64,000 nucleotides of DNA, from positions 1 through 64,000 of the forward strand of contig JAJQIK010000063.1 in NCBI GenBank assembly GCA_021199255.1, written 5' to 3'. This stretch comes from Clostridiales bacterium. GTDB lineage: Bacteria; Bacillota; Clostridia; Lachnospirales; Lachnospiraceae. Every line of letters starts with the position of its first letter. Within the stretch, counting starts at the first letter, position 1. Position numbers and translations under genes: made by a program. This document shows, piece by piece, positions 8,564 to 16,944 of this stretch. Under the pieces are notes generated by a model. The model worked only from the letters and a program-made list of their open reading frames with translations. It searched no databases and was not told the origin of the DNA.

Positions 8564-10421
8564 TCTTCCCACCTCCTGTCTTTTTCTTCTTTCTTTCGGC
8601 CTTTTTCTTTTCCTGCTTTTCCTGCGCCTTCAAATCCTCCGGCGTCATACGGGTACCCCAGGTGGACTTCCAGAAAGTAAGCCACGCCACCGGCATCTGC
8701 CACAGCAGCACCGCCTCATAATAGATGCAGAAAAACATTCCATATATCCAAGTGGTGCTTCGTCTGAGCAACAGTTGTACCACGCTCATGATCAAAGACA
8801 TCAAAAGAAGCCCTACTAGAAAGGTAGTTGGGAAAATCCGCTGGGTAATCGGCACATACACCAGATTATAAAGCACCACCACCGGAGCCGCCACCGGCAC
8901 GATCAGCCCAATATAGAAAAAGACTGCCATAAACGGCTCTTTACGCCACATAAATTTTCCCGCCATAATAGATTCCCGCAGCCAGGAGCGTTTCCAGCGC
9001 ATCTGCTGTTTCAGAAAAACCTTATGCCGGTTAGGCACGATGGTGGAACAGATCGCCGTGTCCTGATAGCTGGTTCTGTGGTGGCGTAACACAAAATTGG
9101 TCATGGCGCGGTCGTCGCCAAAGGTGGCTTTCTGTCCCAGGAACCTCTGATTGCGCCAATGATCCATATTGTCCATAATAATCTCTCTGCGATAGCAGGA
9201 CAGCGGGCCTGACAGACAGGTCACTCCGTCAAAATAAGCCTCCGCCGCTTTCATCACCCGGAAAGCAATATAATAACGCACGGACTGCATTTTCGTCAGC
9301 GCGTTGGTATAAGTATTCGCCACATCGGTACGTCCGGCCACCCCTCCCATCTTCGGATCCTTGAAGGGCTGCACCAGATGGCGAATGGCAAACGGATCTA
9401 AAAAGCTGTCGGAATCCACAAATACAACCAGCTCGTGCTGCGCCGCCTTAACTCCCTCGCACAGAGCGTCTCTTTTTCCTCTATTCACAGGCTGTACGAT
9501 ATAGGAAACGCGTTTGGCTATTTCATAGTGCTCATCCTCCGTCTTCAGCCTTTCAATCATTTCCCTGATCTTCTCCACGGACCGGTCGTCAGAGTGGTCG
9601 TCCACCACAATGACCTCAAGCTGGTCGATAGGATAATCCTGATTCACACAACTGAGAATCGTTCGTTGAATCCACTCTTCTTCATTAAAGCAGGGAATCA
9701 CAATGGTGACTCCCGGCGTATAATCCTTGTCCAGAGGAACCGGACGATAAAAAGCGCCGAATAAATATCTGCTCAGGAGAAAAACCGCCGCAATAATACT
9801 ATATAGATAGAGCCATTTGTTAAATTTGAAATAAATAACGCTCTCCGCTCTCATCAGCATGATAAAAACTGAGATGAAGAAAATCAACAGACTGGCGACC
9901 GTGAGCATATAGCCGTCTTTTCTTCTGGCAGCGTATTCCGCCAGCGTTTTTCTAAACTCCATACCGCATAACAGCGCGCCTTCCTGAGTTTTGATTGTCC
10001 TGACAAGGGCGGCATACTGCTTCACCCTCATCTCATAACCCTCAGGCATGGAGCCGGGTATAATTTCAAAGTCCAGATAAATTCTGTCCGCCTCCTGCAT
10101 TTTCTGCTGCTGTTCCCGGTTTTCCATCTGCAGCAGAATACCGGTGGTGGAGATATCGATTCCCTGACAGGTAAATTGCTCTTTGCCGTTCTTTCCCCTG
10201 ACGGTGACCTTGACCCGATAACTGACCCGATAACGGATACCGTACTGAATACTCCTGATGTAATCGTCCGTTTTTCCCTCGAAGTTCTCCAGCGTCTTGC
10301 CGCCGCGCCTGTCTACATTACTACGCACCTGCTGTTTATCCGGCACATAGGATAGCATACGCCGATCCTGCTTCGGCTGTAACAGAATATCCTCTACCGA
10401 CGCCCTGTTCTTTTTCTTCAT
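8526..10421 (-). CDS. PilZ-glycosyltransferase family 2 polysaccharide synthase
   Basis: A 631-residue processive synthase of the cellulose/PNAG/hyaluronan type. The N-terminal 130 residues form a PilZ domain with both c-di-GMP contacts: R65-x-x-x-R69 and DISTTG at 89-94. Two transmembrane helices follow, then the cytosolic GT2 domain: TIVIPCFNEEEW, VIVVDDHSDD, the FVDSDSF metal-binding DxD, FGDDRAM (catalytic acid) and QQMRWKRSW, the QxxRW product-channel motif. Four or more C-terminal helices complete the channel and a Lys-rich tail ends it. ATG 10421 is chosen over TTG 10460 because AAAGGAAAG precedes it. With deacetylase-type neighbours the product may be a poly-N-acetylhexosamine; that is an inference. 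Confidence 0.88.
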   Translation of the reverse strand: MKKKNRASVEDILLQPKQDRRMLSYVPDKQQVRSNVDRRGGKTLENFEGKTDDYIRSIQYGIRYRVSYRVKVTVRGKNGKEQFTCQGIDISTTGILLQMENREQQQKMQEADRIYLDFEIIPGSMPEGYEMRVKQYAALVRTIKTQEGALLCGMEFRKTLAEYAARRKDGYMLTVASLLIFFISVFIMLMRAESVIYFKFNKWLYLYSIIAAVFLLSRYLFGAFYRPVPLDKDYTPGVTIVIPCFNEEEWIQRTILSCVNQDYPIDQLEVIVVDDHSDDRSVEKIREMIERLKTEDEHYEIAKRVSYIVQPVNRGKRDALCEGVKAAQHELVVFVDSDSFLDPFAIRHLVQPFKDPKMGGVAGRTDVANTYTNALTKMQSVRYYIAFRVMKAAEAYFDGVTCLSGPLSCYRREIIMDNMDHWRNQRFLGQKATFGDDRAMTNFVLRHHRTSYQDTAICSTIVPNRHKVFLKQQMRWKRSWLRESIMAGKFMWRKEPFMAVFFYIGLIVPVAAPVVVLYNLVYVPITQRIFPTTFLVGLLLMSLIMSVVQLLLRRSTTWIYGMFFCIYYEAVLLWQMPVAWLTFWKSTWGTRMTPEDLKAQEKQEKKKAERKKKKTGGGKNEQAKAQGPDTA

Positions 10422-10513
10422 TTCTTTCCTTTTACGCAATATAGCTTCCTCTTTTACCAATCATATGACAAGTCTCAATACTCTGTCCGGCTGCAAGCCT
10501 GCCGCTCTGCAGG

Positions 10514-12958
10514 CTAATGCAGATAATCGCTCAGCTTCGCAAAATTGAATTTGCCGGGATCGCCGTCCGGCAGGCTTTCCACATAATTCAGATATCGGTC
10601 AAGCCCCTGCGCCGTATAAACCGAGTTGGTATTAATATGCATGACGACGACGCTGCCGTCCTGTATCTTCATACGTTCGCCGCTGTCCAAGATAGCGCCG
10701 TTTAGCAGAATATCGTACATCTCTTCCACGCTGCTTACATCATAGTCCGCCGTACTGACGTCGGCATTGATGATATAGCCGTAACCGCAGTCAAATACGG
10801 TTTGCGCGCCCGTCCTGTTGACCGCCAGCGTGGGCGGCCTGAAATAGTCCGTAAGAGCCCCCGTATCTCCCGTCACATTTGACAGAACCCGATTGGAGGT
10901 GACCAGATCCTGCTGCAAAGTCGATATCAGATCTTCCGTAATGTCAATGGCCATATGGGTATTGGTATGGGAGCCGATATCATGCCCTTCCTCCGCGATG
11001 GCGCGCAGAAGATTCTCCGTGCCGCTGTCCATCACATATTGAGTTTTAATAAAGAAGGTTGCTTTAATATTATGCTTTCTGAGGACATAAAGGATTCTGC
11101 CGATGGTCTGTTCATTGCCCCAGTCGTCAAAGGTTAAAAAGACTGTATTGGTTCCTCCCGTATCAACCCTGCCCGTTTGGTCGATCACTGCCAGTTCTCC
11201 TTCTGAGAAACCGTCCAGCGCCAGATACGGATTCCCGATATAGTATTCTCCCAGCATCTGTTCAAAGGAAGACTTCATTCTGCCGCTGGCCTGAATCCGC
11301 TGGTAGGTCGCATTGGTTGCCGCCGGATAATTCCAGGTATTGTCAAGAAGCTGCGACACCGTACAGATTTCCAGAATATGCCCCTCTCTGGTGCCGTAAT
11401 CTGTGGGAAGCACCTTCTGTTCATAGACGGCTCTCACCAGTTCGGCCAGAGAATCCGTATCCTGATACACATTCATATTGAAATAAGTAATATCGCCGCG
11501 GCACAATACCAGACGGTCAGCGGAATAATACGCCCCGACTACCTCGTCCGCTGTATACTTTTGCTCCACATATTCCGCCCTGGCAGGGGAGGAATTATAC
11601 AGAACAAGCCGCTTATCCAGAGCCGCCGCCGCCTTCTGAACCGCTTCGGTCACAACGCCGTAGGGCGGCATGAACAGATCGCTCTCAATCCCGATGCCCT
11701 GCAATACCAGATCGGTCTTGTAAATATCCTCACAGATTTCTCCAAAGGACATCTCCTTCATGGATTCCTCCTGATAACCGCCGTTTCCAATTTCACAGCC
11801 AGCCTCCAGAATCTGCCGTATCTGTTCCGGATATTTGTCAATTTCTTCTCCCGTGACGAAGAAAGTCGCGCCAGCCTCGATTTCCTGCAATACCGCCAAC
11901 AGCTTCGTCAGCTCCTCCTGGTCGCCCAGGCCTCGGAAGGTAAATGCCGTCTCCCTGTCCGTAGTATGTACCGCGGTAATGACTTCCGCCGTTTCTTCTC
12001 CATACTGCCCTTCTATTTCCTCAAATGCCAGCGCCAGATCTCCCATATCCCGGCTGGGGAAAGAGCTGACAGGAACCGTCTCATATTCCATCTCATCTAA
12101 AGCGTCCAAAAGCCATTCCACTACCAGCAGAAGTCTCTCGTTCTCCGAGAATTCATCCTCTTCCTCCCGTTCATATAGCTCCAGCCCGGCCTGTTTATCC
12201 TTGGCAGGATCTTCGTCCGTCCTGGCCGCTTCATATTCCAGTTCGTCCAGATAACCGCCCAGCTTAATGGTGATAATACTGCCTTTTCCCACGCTTTCTA
12301 CGTAGCTCCGCGCCACATCAGCATCAGAAAAGCTGGCATAATTCAGATAATGGGAGGGAACCAGCACACTGTCATACCCACAGGCCCATGCTGCCTCCAT
12401 CAGCTCTTCCGTATAATCCGTTGCGTTACATTTCAAAATAGTAGGCACAATGCCAATTTTATCCTCATAAACAAGCTGCGCGCGGCAGAAATCCTCCACC
12501 AGCTCTTCCTGCGTCAGATTCTCCATATGAGATGTGCCGCACAGCGTATAGCTCTCCATCGCATGTCCAGCCTCCAGAATCATATCTGCCGTATCCCGGT
12601 CTTCCCCCGCGTCCACCGCTGAAAGAAAGAAGGTCGCCTGCCTGCCATGCTCCTCCAGGCAGTCCACAATCTGCCGCATGACTGACGACTCCGCTGTTCC
12701 CTCAAAGCAAAGGGCAATCTCCTTCTCTATCGTGTTAATATCCGTGATAACCTGCGCCTTTTCCGGATTTTCCTCCAGCTTCTTTAAGGCGGCTTCTATT
12801 TCTTCCGCCGCCGAGTAATCCGCTTCCTCCGGCGTTTCCTGAACCGCCGCCTTTTCCTTCTCTTTCTGAAGCCAGATATTCCACACGCAGGCAGCGACCC
12901 CAAACATCAGCACGAGCAGCCCTATGAGCACCCATTTTTTCTTCTTCCTTACGGCCAT
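10514..12958 (-). CDS. Triple NodB-domain polysaccharide deacetylase
   Basis: An 814-residue protein with an N-terminal membrane anchor (about 8-28) and three successive NodB-type domains. Domain 3 (about 600-814) has the full active site: LTFDDWGN, GSHTNTHM (zinc histidines), FRPPTLA and a late VVMHINTNS. Domain 1 (about 65-250) reads ALCFEGTAE and domain 2 (about 330-510) AFTFRGLGD with GNGGYQEES in place of the His motif, so both have lost metal-binding residues while keeping the fold marks (QATFFLSAV, GATFFVTGE). It probably removes acetyl groups from the polymer made by the PilZ synthase downstream, with the degenerate copies binding the chain. It starts the cluster; AGGA lies seven bases before ATG. 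Confidence 0.85.
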   Translation of the reverse strand: MAVRKKKKWVLIGLLVLMFGVAACVWNIWLQKEKEKAAVQETPEEADYSAAEEIEAALKKLEENPEKAQVITDINTIEKEIALCFEGTAESSVMRQIVDCLEEHGRQATFFLSAVDAGEDRDTADMILEAGHAMESYTLCGTSHMENLTQEELVEDFCRAQLVYEDKIGIVPTILKCNATDYTEELMEAAWACGYDSVLVPSHYLNYASFSDADVARSYVESVGKGSIITIKLGGYLDELEYEAARTDEDPAKDKQAGLELYEREEEDEFSENERLLLVVEWLLDALDEMEYETVPVSSFPSRDMGDLALAFEEIEGQYGEETAEVITAVHTTDRETAFTFRGLGDQEELTKLLAVLQEIEAGATFFVTGEEIDKYPEQIRQILEAGCEIGNGGYQEESMKEMSFGEICEDIYKTDLVLQGIGIESDLFMPPYGVVTEAVQKAAAALDKRLVLYNSSPARAEYVEQKYTADEVVGAYYSADRLVLCRGDITYFNMNVYQDTDSLAELVRAVYEQKVLPTDYGTREGHILEICTVSQLLDNTWNYPAATNATYQRIQASGRMKSSFEQMLGEYYIGNPYLALDGFSEGELAVIDQTGRVDTGGTNTVFLTFDDWGNEQTIGRILYVLRKHNIKATFFIKTQYVMDSGTENLLRAIAEEGHDIGSHTNTHMAIDITEDLISTLQQDLVTSNRVLSNVTGDTGALTDYFRPPTLAVNRTGAQTVFDCGYGYIINADVSTADYDVSSVEEMYDILLNGAILDSGERMKIQDGSVVVMHINTNSVYTAQGLDRYLNYVESLPDGDPGKFNFAKLSDYLH

Positions 12959-12990
12959 ATGAATCCTATGCCTTTCCCCTTGATAACAGA

Positions 12991-13028
12991 AAAGACTTTT
13001 CAGGGAATTTTATTCTCGAAAAGTCTTT
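12991..13028 (-). terminator. Hairpin between tRNA-Thr and the polysaccharide cluster
   Basis: AAAGACTTTTC (12991-13001) pairs perfectly with GAAAAGTCTTT (13018-13028). On the minus strand it follows tRNA-Thr by 18 bases and ends in TTTTC, fitting a weak terminator or attenuator before the deacetylase gene. Confidence 0.6.
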
Positions 13029-13046
13029 ACTTACTGTCTTATTCAA

Positions 13047-13119
13047 AGCTGCTGACGGGAATCGGACCCGTGACCTCCGCACTACCAATGCGACGCTCTA
13101 CCGACTGAGCCACAGCAGC
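13047..13119 (-). tRNA. tRNA-Thr (anticodon GGT)
   Basis: A complete cloverleaf: acceptor GCTGCTG/CAGCAGC, D-arm GCTCAGTCGGTAGAGC, anticodon stem TCGCA/TGCGG with loop TTGGTAG, and T-arm ACGGG-TCCGATT-CCCGT. The GGT anticodon reads ACC/ACT threonine codons. CCA is not encoded. Confidence 0.95.
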
Positions 13120-13156
13120 TTATCAGCTAAAGGTATACTTTTTTGCCACGAGTTGT

Positions 13157-13186
13157 AGTATAGCATAGTCATTTTAGCTTTGTCAA
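13157..13186 (-). promoter_or_regulatory. Sigma-A promoter of tRNA-Thr
   Basis: On the minus strand TTGACA (13181-13186) and TATACT (13157-13162) are 18 bases apart, about 40 bases upstream of the tRNA 5' end. Confidence 0.8.
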
Positions 13187-13246
13187 GACCAGTCTTTATA
13201 TTTCTGAAATTTACATTTTACAATTCTTTTAAAATCCTGTTTTCCC

Positions 13247-13412
13247 CTAATCCCCGTTTCTGAGCAACTTGTTGCGAAGCGGCGGCGGGAAATCCGCAAA
13301 GGCGGTTTCTCGTCTGCCATCAGGGCTATTTGCTTTCGCTCAGAAACAAATAGCCAAATCCTCTTCCAGAGGATTGTGAAAAATCAGCACATCAGTGTGA
13401 TTTTTCATACTA
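13247..13412. repeat. Interspersed hairpin repeat, copy 1
   Basis: A roughly 165-base unit that recurs at 17.7-18.0 kb and, cut short, at 62.8 kb. It contains in order: the palindrome GCAACTTGTTGC, an imperfect GGGAAATCCG...CGGTTTCTC pair, CTATTTG...CAAATAG, AATCCTCT-tcc-AGAGGATT, and TGAAAAATCA (13377-13386) pairing with TGATTTTTCA (13398-13407). The right end CATACTA contains the TAG stop of the OFA transporter gene on the minus strand. Confidence 0.85.
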
Positions 13413-14780
13413 GACTTCCTGCTTCTTCTTAGCAGCCAGCGCCTTATCGGTAGGCTTAACCATTACCAGGCATACAATCAGCGCAATAATATAAAGGACG
13501 ATTGTCGCATACAACACATATTGATATCCGGTAGGGTTGACGGTGAGCATCTCAATGGTTCCATCTTCCAGCACATGCTCAATTTCAACCGGCGTTCCAA
13601 AAGTGTTCACGATCCATGTTGCCATCTGATTGCCGGTAAGTCCCGCAAATCCCCAGGCGGATAAGGTAAGCCCGTGGATCGCGCTGATATTCCCCATGCC
13701 ATAATGGTCGGAAAGCAGCGTGGGAACATTGGAGAACCCGCCGCCATATCCGGCGTTGACCACAAAGATCAGGCAAAGCACAAGAACCGTCAGCAGGAGG
13801 TTGCCCTCGCCGTTCTTAATTCCGCTGGTCAACAGCACAATTCCTGTAAATACAATGGAAAGAACAAAAATAAGCTTATAAATGGTATTCCTGTCTTTCA
13901 TGGTATCCGCCCATGCGGAAAAACCAAGACGGCCGCCCGCATTGAAAATCGCGGACACGGTGGAAATAATTCCCGCCACGGAAGCCAGTCCAATACACTT
14001 GACAATCATTTTTTCCTGAGAAATCAGAGCCAAACCGCAGGTAATATTAATATAGAACATTAACCAGATTCCGATATAATTGGAAACAGGCTTCGACCTG
14101 ATCACAGCTAAGGCGCTCTGTCCCTTCTCTTTCTTCTGAGGCTCGTGCCAGCCGTCAGGTTTCTTCAGGAGTAAATGTCCTATAAACATCATAACAAAAT
14201 ATACCACTGCCAGAATCAGGAACATCTGGTAAATACCACCGTCGCTCAGATTATCCAGCATCGCCTGCATAATCGGGCTGGCAATAGCCTTTGCAGCGCC
14301 GAAACCGGCTACGGCCAGACCGGTAGCCAGACCCTTCCGATCCTCAAACCAAAGCATCAGCGTCTTAACAGGCGACAAATATCCTGTCCCCAGGCCGATT
14401 CCCATAATAAAGCCATAGCATATGTAGATCCCAACCAGCGCCAGCACGCTTCCCTGATGCAGTCCGCCGTAATAAATAAAGAACCCGGTTCCCGCCATAC
14501 CAAGCGCAAAACAGATCGCGGCGATCAGGGAGGATTTATGGATATCCTTCTCCACAACGTTTCCTAAAAACGCCGCCGACATTCCCAGAAAGAAGATTGC
14601 AAAGCTAAAAGCCCATTCTGTGGCGCTCTTGGAAAAGCCGATATAATCGGCAATCTCCTGACTAAAAATCGACCAGCAATAAACCGTACCAATGCTGCAA
14701 TGCAGCAACAGCGCAGGTATTGCTGCCCGAACCCACTTATTTGTGCGCCAGCCACCTGTTTTTTGTGTCTTTTCTTCCAT
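13410..14780 (-). CDS. OFA (oxalate/formate antiporter) family MFS transporter
   Basis: A 12-helix major facilitator of the oxalate:formate antiporter family, about 456 residues from ATG 14780. Family marks are the N-terminal LHCSIGTVYCWSIFS, the GIGLGTGYLSPVKTLMLWF segment, RKGLATGLAVAGFGAAKAI, and the late helix GYGGGFSNVPTLLSDHYG. Members exchange small organic acids such as oxalate/formate or act as monocarboxylate carriers; the substrate cannot be read from sequence. An ATG 18 bases upstream is possible, but GGGAG sits before 14780. The gene stands alone. Its stop codon is formed by the edge of the downstream hairpin repeat, so the repeat may serve as its transcript end. Confidence 0.88.
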   Translation of the reverse strand: MEEKTQKTGGWRTNKWVRAAIPALLLHCSIGTVYCWSIFSQEIADYIGFSKSATEWAFSFAIFFLGMSAAFLGNVVEKDIHKSSLIAAICFALGMAGTGFFIYYGGLHQGSVLALVGIYICYGFIMGIGLGTGYLSPVKTLMLWFEDRKGLATGLAVAGFGAAKAIASPIMQAMLDNLSDGGIYQMFLILAVVYFVMMFIGHLLLKKPDGWHEPQKKEKGQSALAVIRSKPVSNYIGIWLMFYINITCGLALISQEKMIVKCIGLASVAGIISTVSAIFNAGGRLGFSAWADTMKDRNTIYKLIFVLSIVFTGIVLLTSGIKNGEGNLLLTVLVLCLIFVVNAGYGGGFSNVPTLLSDHYGMGNISAIHGLTLSAWGFAGLTGNQMATWIVNTFGTPVEIEHVLEDGTIEMLTVNPTGYQYVLYATIVLYIIALIVCLVMVKPTDKALAAKKKQEV

Positions 14781-14938
14781 AATCCGTACTTCTCCCATCT
14801 TCCATTTTTCTTATGATAACTGCCAAATACTACTAAATGTCTAAAAATCAAACACACTCATTATATACCTGGCATACTCAGATTTCAAGCCATTTTTAGT
14901 CCGAAAGCAACGGGAATCCGTCTGTCGGCGGGGACGGC

Positions 14939-15568
14939 TCAGACCCGCCGGTATGCCTTACGCAATTTGGCTTTCAGCCTCTGCAGCGCGTTGTCCGTAG
15001 ATTTATCGTCTTTCCCCAATACCTTGGCGATCTGCTGGTATCCCATACCGGTCAGATAAAGATCGAGCACCTGCTTTTCAAAGAGGCTCAGTTCCTTTTC
15101 GATGATTCCCTCCAGACGGGTTACATTTTCCCGGTCTATCACAAGCTCCTCCGGGCTCTGGCCGGCGCGCGCCGCCAATACGTTCACCAGTTCCTCTTCT
15201 TCCCCGTCGCGGTTGGTTCCCGCGCTCCCATATAGAGATATATAAGTATTCAGCGGGATATGCTTCTGTCTTCTGGAGGCCTGCACCGCCGTATACATCT
15301 GTCTGGATACGCACAGATCGGCAAAGGTGGCGAAGCTGGCGTCCCGCCCGCTGTCGTAATCCCTGACTGCCTTAAAAAGACCGATCATGCCCTCCTGAAT
15401 CAGGTCATCGCTGTCCGCGCCCAAAATATACATGGATTTCGCCTTGCTCCTGACAAGATTCTTGTATTTATTCATAATATATTCCGTAACGCCGTCCTCG
15501 CCGTCCCGCAGGCGGATCAGAAGCTCTTCATCACTGTACTGTCCGTAGTCCTCTTTCATACTCTCCAT
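14939..15568 (-). CDS. sigH: RNA polymerase sigma factor SigH (Spo0H) family
   Basis: A 209-residue sigma-70-family factor with region 2 (DLIQEGMIGLFKAVRDYD, core-binding and -10 recognition, about residues 55-100) and region 4 (FEKQVLDLYLTGMGYQQIAKVLG, -35 helix-turn-helix, about 160-190) but no region 1.1 or full region 3, the layout of SigH. In Bacillus SigH drives transition-state and early sporulation genes; whether this organism sporulates cannot be told here. Its place at the end of cysE-cysS-mrnC-rlmB supports the call, since B. subtilis has the same order. ATG 15568 overlaps the stop of the SGNH gene as TGATG, suggesting translational coupling. Confidence 0.88.
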   Translation of the reverse strand: MESMKEDYGQYSDEELLIRLRDGEDGVTEYIMNKYKNLVRSKAKSMYILGADSDDLIQEGMIGLFKAVRDYDSGRDASFATFADLCVSRQMYTAVQASRRQKHIPLNTYISLYGSAGTNRDGEEEELVNVLAARAGQSPEELVIDRENVTRLEGIIEKELSLFEKQVLDLYLTGMGYQQIAKVLGKDDKSTDNALQRLKAKLRKAYRRV

Positions 15569-16929
15569 CAATCGTCCGCCCCGTTTTCCGAAACGCTCTC
15601 CCGCTCCCCGTAAGCCGTTTCCGCTTCATAGTACCTGATAAGCTCTGCCGCGAAATGCTCCGCCAGAATCTGATACCCCTCATGATTGCCGTGCACGCCG
15701 TCCGGCATATACGCCGTCACAATATCGGCGTCATGGGAATCCAGCAGGTTGGCGTTGTACAAATCGATGACCGGATAATCATATTCCTGCGCCAGCGTCA
15801 GTATCACGTCCGCGAAATTTCGCTGCGGCAGTAAATAATCCCGCTCGCTCATCAGATAATCCTGTAGGATATTGGGAAGCGGCGTGGCAAAAAAGATATC
15901 CGCGTCAGGATAATTTTCCCTTAACCCTCTCATCAGTTCGTCCAAATCCCCGCAAAAGGTACGGTAAGAACGCTCATACAGATTCCCAAATTCTTTTTCC
16001 GCCGCGCAGAAACCGTCGTTGGTGCCTCCCATCACGATAATCACATCCACGTCCTCCGGGATTTCCTGATAACGGTCTACGAAAGCGTCCGCCCAGTAAC
16101 GCCCGATGGAAGAGCCGCCGATACCCAGATTGCAGACTTCCTCCGCCCCCAACAGCTCCTGCAGGACGGCGGGATAAGAATACTGCTGGTAATTCTCCTC
16201 CGAATCCAGGTTGGAAGCCGCTGTAATGCTGTCCCCCAAACAGGCAATCTTTTTCCCTGAAAAATCAATCTGGCTCTCTCCAATCCGCATCAGGTCTTCC
16301 TGATTGATCGTCATGGTTTCCTCCCATGAGGTGTGAAGCTGCCTGCGTTCCTCCAACGTGGTTTCCGGCTGCACGTATCCATAGCCTTCCTGCCATGCGC
16401 TCAACAGGCCGCCGGACACTGTGCCGTTGCCCGATATGCTGCCGTTGCCCGATACATTGTGATTCCCCGATACGCTGCCGTTGCCCGATACCGGGAATCC
16501 ATCGCGCAGAAAATCGTTGCCGGATACGGATTCATTGCCGGATACGGACGCATTATCGGATACCGTACTGTTAGCGGATACCGTATTGTCGGACACGCTG
16601 GCAGCCGTAAGCCCCACATTGCCGGACACCGTCCCATTTCCGGACACCCCCGCCGCGGCGCTGCTCCCGGCTTCCTGGACGCCTGCGATAAATTTCTCCA
16701 GTTCCTGACGATCTCTGGTCAGCTCCTGAATCTCCGCTTCCATCTGGGTCACCCGATCCTGAGCCTCCGCATTTCTGGCCAGAACCTCGGCAAATTCCTG
16801 TTCCTCCTGCTCTGCGTTGGTTAAATACACCTCATAGGCCTTTAGGCAGACTGCTCCGGCTAACAGGGCGGTCAGCACAAAGATGCTGATTAATAATATT
16901 TCGTTTAACTTGCGCAATTTCCTTTTCAA
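15568..16929 (-). CDS. Membrane-anchored SGNH/GDSL hydrolase with (V/I)SGN repeat stalk
   Basis: A 453-residue extracytoplasmic esterase-type protein: membrane anchor (about 12-32), coiled coil (about 35-85), a low-complexity stalk of about a dozen VSGN/ISGN/VSDN units (95-173), then an SGNH hydrolase domain. IACLGDSITAASN carries the nucleophile S234, VIIVMGGTNDGF the block III Asn, and MPDGVHGNHEGY the catalytic Asp-x-x-His. Such enzymes deacylate glycans or lipids; the substrate is unknown. It starts at TTG 16929, 15 bases after rlmB with GGGAG upstream, and its TGA overlaps the sigH ATG. In B. subtilis this position holds the RNase gene yacP (rae1), so the SGNH gene looks like an operon replacement. 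Confidence 0.85.
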   Translation of the reverse strand: MKRKLRKLNEILLISIFVLTALLAGAVCLKAYEVYLTNAEQEEQEFAEVLARNAEAQDRVTQMEAEIQELTRDRQELEKFIAGVQEAGSSAAAGVSGNGTVSGNVGLTAASVSDNTVSANSTVSDNASVSGNESVSGNDFLRDGFPVSGNGSVSGNHNVSGNGSISGNGTVSGGLLSAWQEGYGYVQPETTLEERRQLHTSWEETMTINQEDLMRIGESQIDFSGKKIACLGDSITAASNLDSEENYQQYSYPAVLQELLGAEEVCNLGIGGSSIGRYWADAFVDRYQEIPEDVDVIIVMGGTNDGFCAAEKEFGNLYERSYRTFCGDLDELMRGLRENYPDADIFFATPLPNILQDYLMSERDYLLPQRNFADVILTLAQEYDYPVIDLYNANLLDSHDADIVTAYMPDGVHGNHEGYQILAEHFAAELIRYYEAETAYGERESVSENGADD

Positions 16930-16944
16930 CGCCCCTGTTCTCCC

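Noticed and set aside
16430-16640. Short regular repeats that resemble a CRISPR array
   Set aside because: Units are 12-18 bases without constant spacers and stay in frame as (V/I)SGN codons of the SGNH hydrolase.
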